A DNA stretch of 9,727 bases, taken from positions 1-9,727 of the forward strand of contig CANCAO010000036.1 of assembly GCA_947374105.1 (NCBI GenBank), given 5' to 3'. How positions within the stretch are numbered: position 1 is the stretch's first letter; every line of letters starts with the position of its first letter. Under the pieces are notes generated by a model. It saw only the letters and a list, made by a program, of their open reading frames with translations, searched no databases and had not been told where the DNA came from. Shown here in pieces: positions 7,321 to 9,727 of the stretch. The stretch comes from Comamonadaceae bacterium. GTDB lineage: Bacteria > Pseudomonadota > Gammaproteobacteria > Burkholderiales > Burkholderiaceae_C. The position numbers and the translations under genes are program-made.

Positions 7321-8331
7321 TCAGTCCGCCTTAAACCCCGTAGCAGTCACCGCCTTGCCCCAAGACACCGTATCCGCCGCAATAATGCGCACAAACTCTT
7401 CGCGGCTGGTGCCGGTGGCACGGAAACCGGCATCTTCCAGCTTCGTTTTACCTTCAGGTGATTTCACGATTTTTTGAATGTCGGCACTCAGCTTGGCCAA
7501 AATATCGGCGGGCACTTTGGCCGGAGCCACTACGCCGAACCAAGATGAAAACTCCAGATTACTGTAGCCCTGTTCTTTGATGGTGGGCACATCAGGCAAG
7601 GCGCTCGTGCGCGTGGCGCCGGTGCTGCCTAGGGCGAACAACTTGCCCGCCTTCACGTTGGGGGCGGCCAGGCCGACGCTGGCAAAGACGCCTTGCACGT
7701 CGCCGCTGAAGAGGCCGCCCAACGCATCGGCCGTGGTTTTGTAGTGGATGGGTTCGGGCTTGAGTTTGATCGCGTCACCAAACATGAAGGCCCCAAAGTG
7801 GCCCGGTGTTCCCGCGCCAAAGGTGGCCATGAACAAGCCTTTTTGCTGCTGCGTCCAAGTCACAAATTCTTTGACATTCTTGGCGGGTACTTTCTGGGGA
7901 TTGACCAGCAACACAAAGTCGGCACTGACGACCTGGCTGACAGGCTCGAAATCTTTCACCGGGTCATAGGGCAGCTTGTTGTAGGTGCTGGGCGCGATGC
8001 TCAGTTGCCCGGTCTCGCCCAGCATCAGGGTGTAGCCATCGGGCGCTGCACGGGCGGCTTCGCTGGCCGCAATCAAGCCACCTGCACCGGGTTTGTTGTC
8101 CACGATCACGCCCACATTGCCCCAGCTCTCCGAGAGCTTTTGGGCCAGGATGCGCGCCACGATGTCGGGCCCGGTACCAGCGGGGAAGCCGACGATCAAA
8201 CGCACCGGACGCACCGGGTAATTGGACTGGGCTTGCACGCCACCAGCCCAGGCACACATGGTCAAGCCGACGCCCATCGACAAGGCGCGGCGGGACAACA
8301 AGGCGGTGCTTGATGCTACGGTTTTTTTCAT
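7321..8331 (-). CDS. Bug/TctC-type tripartite tricarboxylate transporter substrate-binding protein
   Basis: This is a periplasmic binding protein of the Bug family, which is greatly expanded in Burkholderiales. Members capture carboxylates, aromatic acids or other small organic solutes, sometimes for a TctAB membrane pair; no TctA or TctB is in the window. The protein has 336 residues. Residues 1-34 form a signal peptide (MKKT start, SRRALSMGVGL, cleavage after VQA) with a Tat-like twin arginine at R14-R15. The mature part opens with the family pattern YPVRPVRLIVGFPAGTGPD and contains NKPGAGG, APDGYT, the DFEPVSQV segment and LPDVPTIKEQG. The ATG at 8331 was chosen over an in-frame ATG at 8385 because an AGGAGA ribosome-binding site precedes it and the signal peptide then begins normally. 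The ligand is unknown; the upstream dioxygenase suggests an aromatic or a ring-cleavage product. Confidence 0.94.
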   Translation of the reverse strand: MKKTVASSTALLSRRALSMGVGLTMCAWAGGVQAQSNYPVRPVRLIVGFPAGTGPDIVARILAQKLSESWGNVGVIVDNKPGAGGLIAASEAARAAPDGYTLMLGETGQLSIAPSTYNKLPYDPVKDFEPVSQVVSADFVLLVNPQKVPAKNVKEFVTWTQQQKGLFMATFGAGTPGHFGAFMFGDAIKLKPEPIHYKTTADALGGLFSGDVQGVFASVGLAAPNVKAGKLFALGSTGATRTSALPDVPTIKEQGYSNLEFSSWFGVVAPAKVPADILAKLSADIQKIVKSPEGKTKLEDAGFRATGTSREEFVRIIAADTVSWGKAVTATGFKAD

Positions 8332-8339
8332 GATCGAGG

Positions 8340-8345
8340 TCTCCT
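8340..8345 (-). promoter_or_regulatory. Strong ribosome-binding site of the Bug gene
   Basis: On the minus strand AGGAGA sits eight bases before the ATG at 8331. It decides the start, removing 18 residues that the longest reading frame would place before the signal peptide. It lies in the 57-base gap after the DUF3237 gene; I see no convincing promoter in that gap. Confidence 0.8.
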
Positions 8346-8388
8346 GGGTGAGTGGTTGCGTTTGAAATTTTGATGCGGATTGCAAGGC

Positions 8389-8856
8389 TCAAGCCACTTC
8401 ATAAAAGCGCATCACGACTTGGTCTGGCAGCCTTGCGCCCGTGCCAATGAAAAGACGCTCGCTGATCCAAGCCAGGGCAGGCGATGCGGTTTCAAAACTG
8501 GGACTACAGCGAAAATACACCGAGGCGGGATCCACCAATTCACCGCGAACCAATCTGGCCATCACCTCAGGCGCGGCGGTGCGCACGGCGCGGTTTTGCA
8601 CGTAAATCAAGTCGCCTCCATCGGCCTCCACCACATAGCGCGCATCCAGCTCGGCCATGCGTTCATTGACGATCAATTGAAAGTCGGCACCACCGGGCAA
8701 AACCCGGCCCGTCCAACCATGGCCTTGCACCGTGCCGCCCACAATTGGGATCAGGCGGCGCATACCGTGCAGGGTCAGGCCCACCTCTTGGGGTTTGTCC
8801 ACTTTCACCGATAGGTCGGCAAAAAAATTGAGCTGGGGCACAGTCAAATGAAGCAT
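8389..8856 (-). CDS. DUF3237 (UPF0311) family protein
   Basis: A 155-residue protein I recognise as DUF3237, a small, probably beta-barrel family of unknown function. Visible family features are the HGMRRLIPIVGGTVQG segment at 30-45, GRVLPGGADFQL at 50-61, LDARY at 70-74, DLIYVQNR at 82-89, VYFRCSPSFET at 113-123, and a C-terminal GTGARLPDQVVMRFYEV. There is no signal peptide, so it should be cytoplasmic. The start ATG at 8856 lies 23 bases after the dioxygenase stop; no clear Shine-Dalgarno sequence is visible, so coupling to the upstream gene is possible. DUF3237 genes often sit in aromatic or carboxylate catabolic clusters, so a role in handling a ring-cleavage product or substrate is plausible but not shown. 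Confidence 0.88.
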   Translation of the reverse strand: MLHLTVPQLNFFADLSVKVDKPQEVGLTLHGMRRLIPIVGGTVQGHGWTGRVLPGGADFQLIVNERMAELDARYVVEADGGDLIYVQNRAVRTAAPEVMARLVRGELVDPASVYFRCSPSFETASPALAWISERLFIGTGARLPDQVVMRFYEVA

Positions 8857-8879
8857 GGCAGTTATGGCGAAGCAATCCG

Positions 8880-9727
8880 TCAGGGGCGACGCACCAGCAC
8901 CTCAAGTTGCGGCCGATCTCCCGTGGCTTTGCCGGTGATGGGCGGCTTGGGCAGGCGGGCTTCTCCGGGTTCAATCACAAAGTGATGATCGAGCGAGTAC
9001 CACGGGCCGGTGACGTCTGCATCGGGTGCGGCCTCCCCCTGATGCAAGACATACTGGCCAATCAAGGCCTGCGTAACACCAAACTGCACATCGGTGTCGA
9101 GGTGAGGGTCGTCGCTGGAATAGACCTGCGAGAACTGGGTCTTGAAACCCGGCTGGTAAATCATGAAGTGAATGTGCGCGGGCCGCATATTGTGGCGACC
9201 CTGCGCACGCAATAGCGCACCTACCGGGCCACTCAGCGGGAGCGGGTAACCGGCGGGCTTGATGCTGCGAAAGGCAATGTGACCTTGCGCGTCGGTGGTG
9301 AATTGACCGCGCAGGTTCATGTCAGACTGGGCTGGATCTTGGTTCTCATAAAACCCTTCACTGCTGGCGTGCCAGATATCAACCTTGGCCCCCACCACGG
9401 GATGACCGGCCTTGTCTCGTACCCAGGCTTTGACGAAGATGGGGGTCTCGTTGTGGTGAGTGAGCGCGATGTTGGCCCCATTGGCATAAGCGGGTGAGTC
9501 CATGCGCCAGAACGGCCCCATCAGATTGGCCGTGGTTTCAGTCTGGCCTTGATCGCCGTTGTTCAGCAAACAAACCAGCGCCGACAAGCCGACGGAGCCA
9601 CACGCCAATACCACCTCGTTGTGAGATTCGGTGGTGAGTTGCCCCAGCTTGGCGATGAGACCGCAGGCTTGATGAAATTCAACCTCACTGAGCTTGGCTT
9701 CACGCGCAAAGTCGTGTAGGTGGCGAA
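8880..9727 (-). CDS. Intradiol ring-cleavage dioxygenase, hydroxyquinol/catechol 1,2-dioxygenase type (5' partial)
   Basis: This non-heme Fe(III) enzyme would split an aromatic ring between two hydroxyls, giving a muconate- or maleylacetate-type product. The frame stays open past the GTG at 9614 to the window edge and reads RHLHDFAREAKLSEVEFHQA then LIAKLGQLTTESHNEVVLA, the conserved N-terminal dimerisation domain, so the start lies outside. ALVCLLNNGDQGQTETTANL and GPFWRMDSPAYANG follow. The four iron ligands are present: Tyr in EGFYENQDP (codon 9350-9348), Tyr in KPAGYPLP (9248-9246), and the two His of RPAHIHF (9176-9174 and 9170-9168). The ENQDP...DMNLRG stretch resembles hydroxyquinol 1,2-dioxygenases more than classical CatA. 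Substrate remains open among hydroxyquinol, catechol and substituted catechols. It heads the visible minus-strand cluster. Confidence 0.94.
   Translation of the reverse strand, partial: RHLHDFAREAKLSEVEFHQACGLIAKLGQLTTESHNEVVLACGSVGLSALVCLLNNGDQGQTETTANLMGPFWRMDSPAYANGANIALTHHNETPIFVKAWVRDKAGHPVVGAKVDIWHASSEGFYENQDPAQSDMNLRGQFTTDAQGHIAFRSIKPAGYPLPLSGPVGALLRAQGRHNMRPAHIHFMIYQPGFKTQFSQVYSSDDPHLDTDVQFGVTQALIGQYVLHQGEAAPDADVTGPWYSLDHHFVIEPGEARLPKPPITGKATGDRPQLEVLVRRP

Noticed and set aside
7693..8313. 206-codon plus-strand open frame opposite the Bug gene
   Set aside because: The minus strand encodes a clear Bug protein with signal peptide and ribosome-binding site; the plus-strand translation has no recognisable domain.
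8380..8814. 144-codon plus-strand open frame opposite the DUF3237 gene
   Set aside because: The minus-strand frame has the conserved DUF3237 pattern; this one has none and is rich in His, as antisense frames often are.
9497..9614. Dioxygenase starting at the GTG at 9614
   Set aside because: The frame continues upstream to the window edge with conserved N-terminal dioxygenase sequence, so 9614 is an internal valine.

Overview
The window looks like a chromosomal segment from a betaproteobacterium of the order Burkholderiales, most likely Comamonadaceae (Rhodoferax/Polaromonas-like). The reasons are a small DUF3460 protein directly before scpA, a Bug-type periplasmic binding protein, fairly high GC with G/C-rich third codon positions, and dispersed intergenic repeats of the kind common in that family. 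The placement is inferred from gene content; no database was searched.

Layout: (1) Positions 2-1123 hold the 3' part of a SulP-family anion transporter with a C-terminal STAS domain; its start lies before the window. (2) Positions 1160-7278 hold one long run of plus-strand genes with short gaps: a DUF3460 protein, scpA (kleisin subunit of the SMC condensin), nadB (L-aspartate oxidase), panD (aspartate 1-decarboxylase), bioB (biotin synthase), panB (ketopantoate hydroxymethyltransferase) and panC (pantothenate synthetase). (3) From 9727 down to 7321 there is a minus-strand cluster: an intradiol ring-cleavage dioxygenase whose start lies beyond the right edge, a DUF3237 protein, and a Bug/TctC-type periplasmic solute-binding protein. 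The two clusters converge with only 42 bases between panC and the Bug gene.

The central cluster is a cofactor-biosynthesis block. NadB and PanD both consume L-aspartate, one towards quinolinate and NAD, the other towards beta-alanine. PanB supplies ketopantoate, which a reductase (PanE or equivalent, not in the window) must convert to pantoate, and PanC joins pantoate to the beta-alanine made by PanD. BioB performs the last step of biotin synthesis. All five enzymes are full length and keep the catalytic residues I could check, so the block looks functional. The minus-strand cluster looks like part of an aromatic catabolic locus: an intradiol enzyme for a catechol or hydroxyquinol, a DUF3237 protein of unknown role, and a binding protein for an organic acid or aromatic acid.

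I do not see CRISPR arrays, tRNAs, rRNAs, insertion sequences or phage genes. The most unusual non-coding structure is in the spacers of the cofactor block, where three of the gaps each contain a different palindromic or repeat-like element. No definite new system is evident; the best lead is the dioxygenase/DUF3237/Bug trio.
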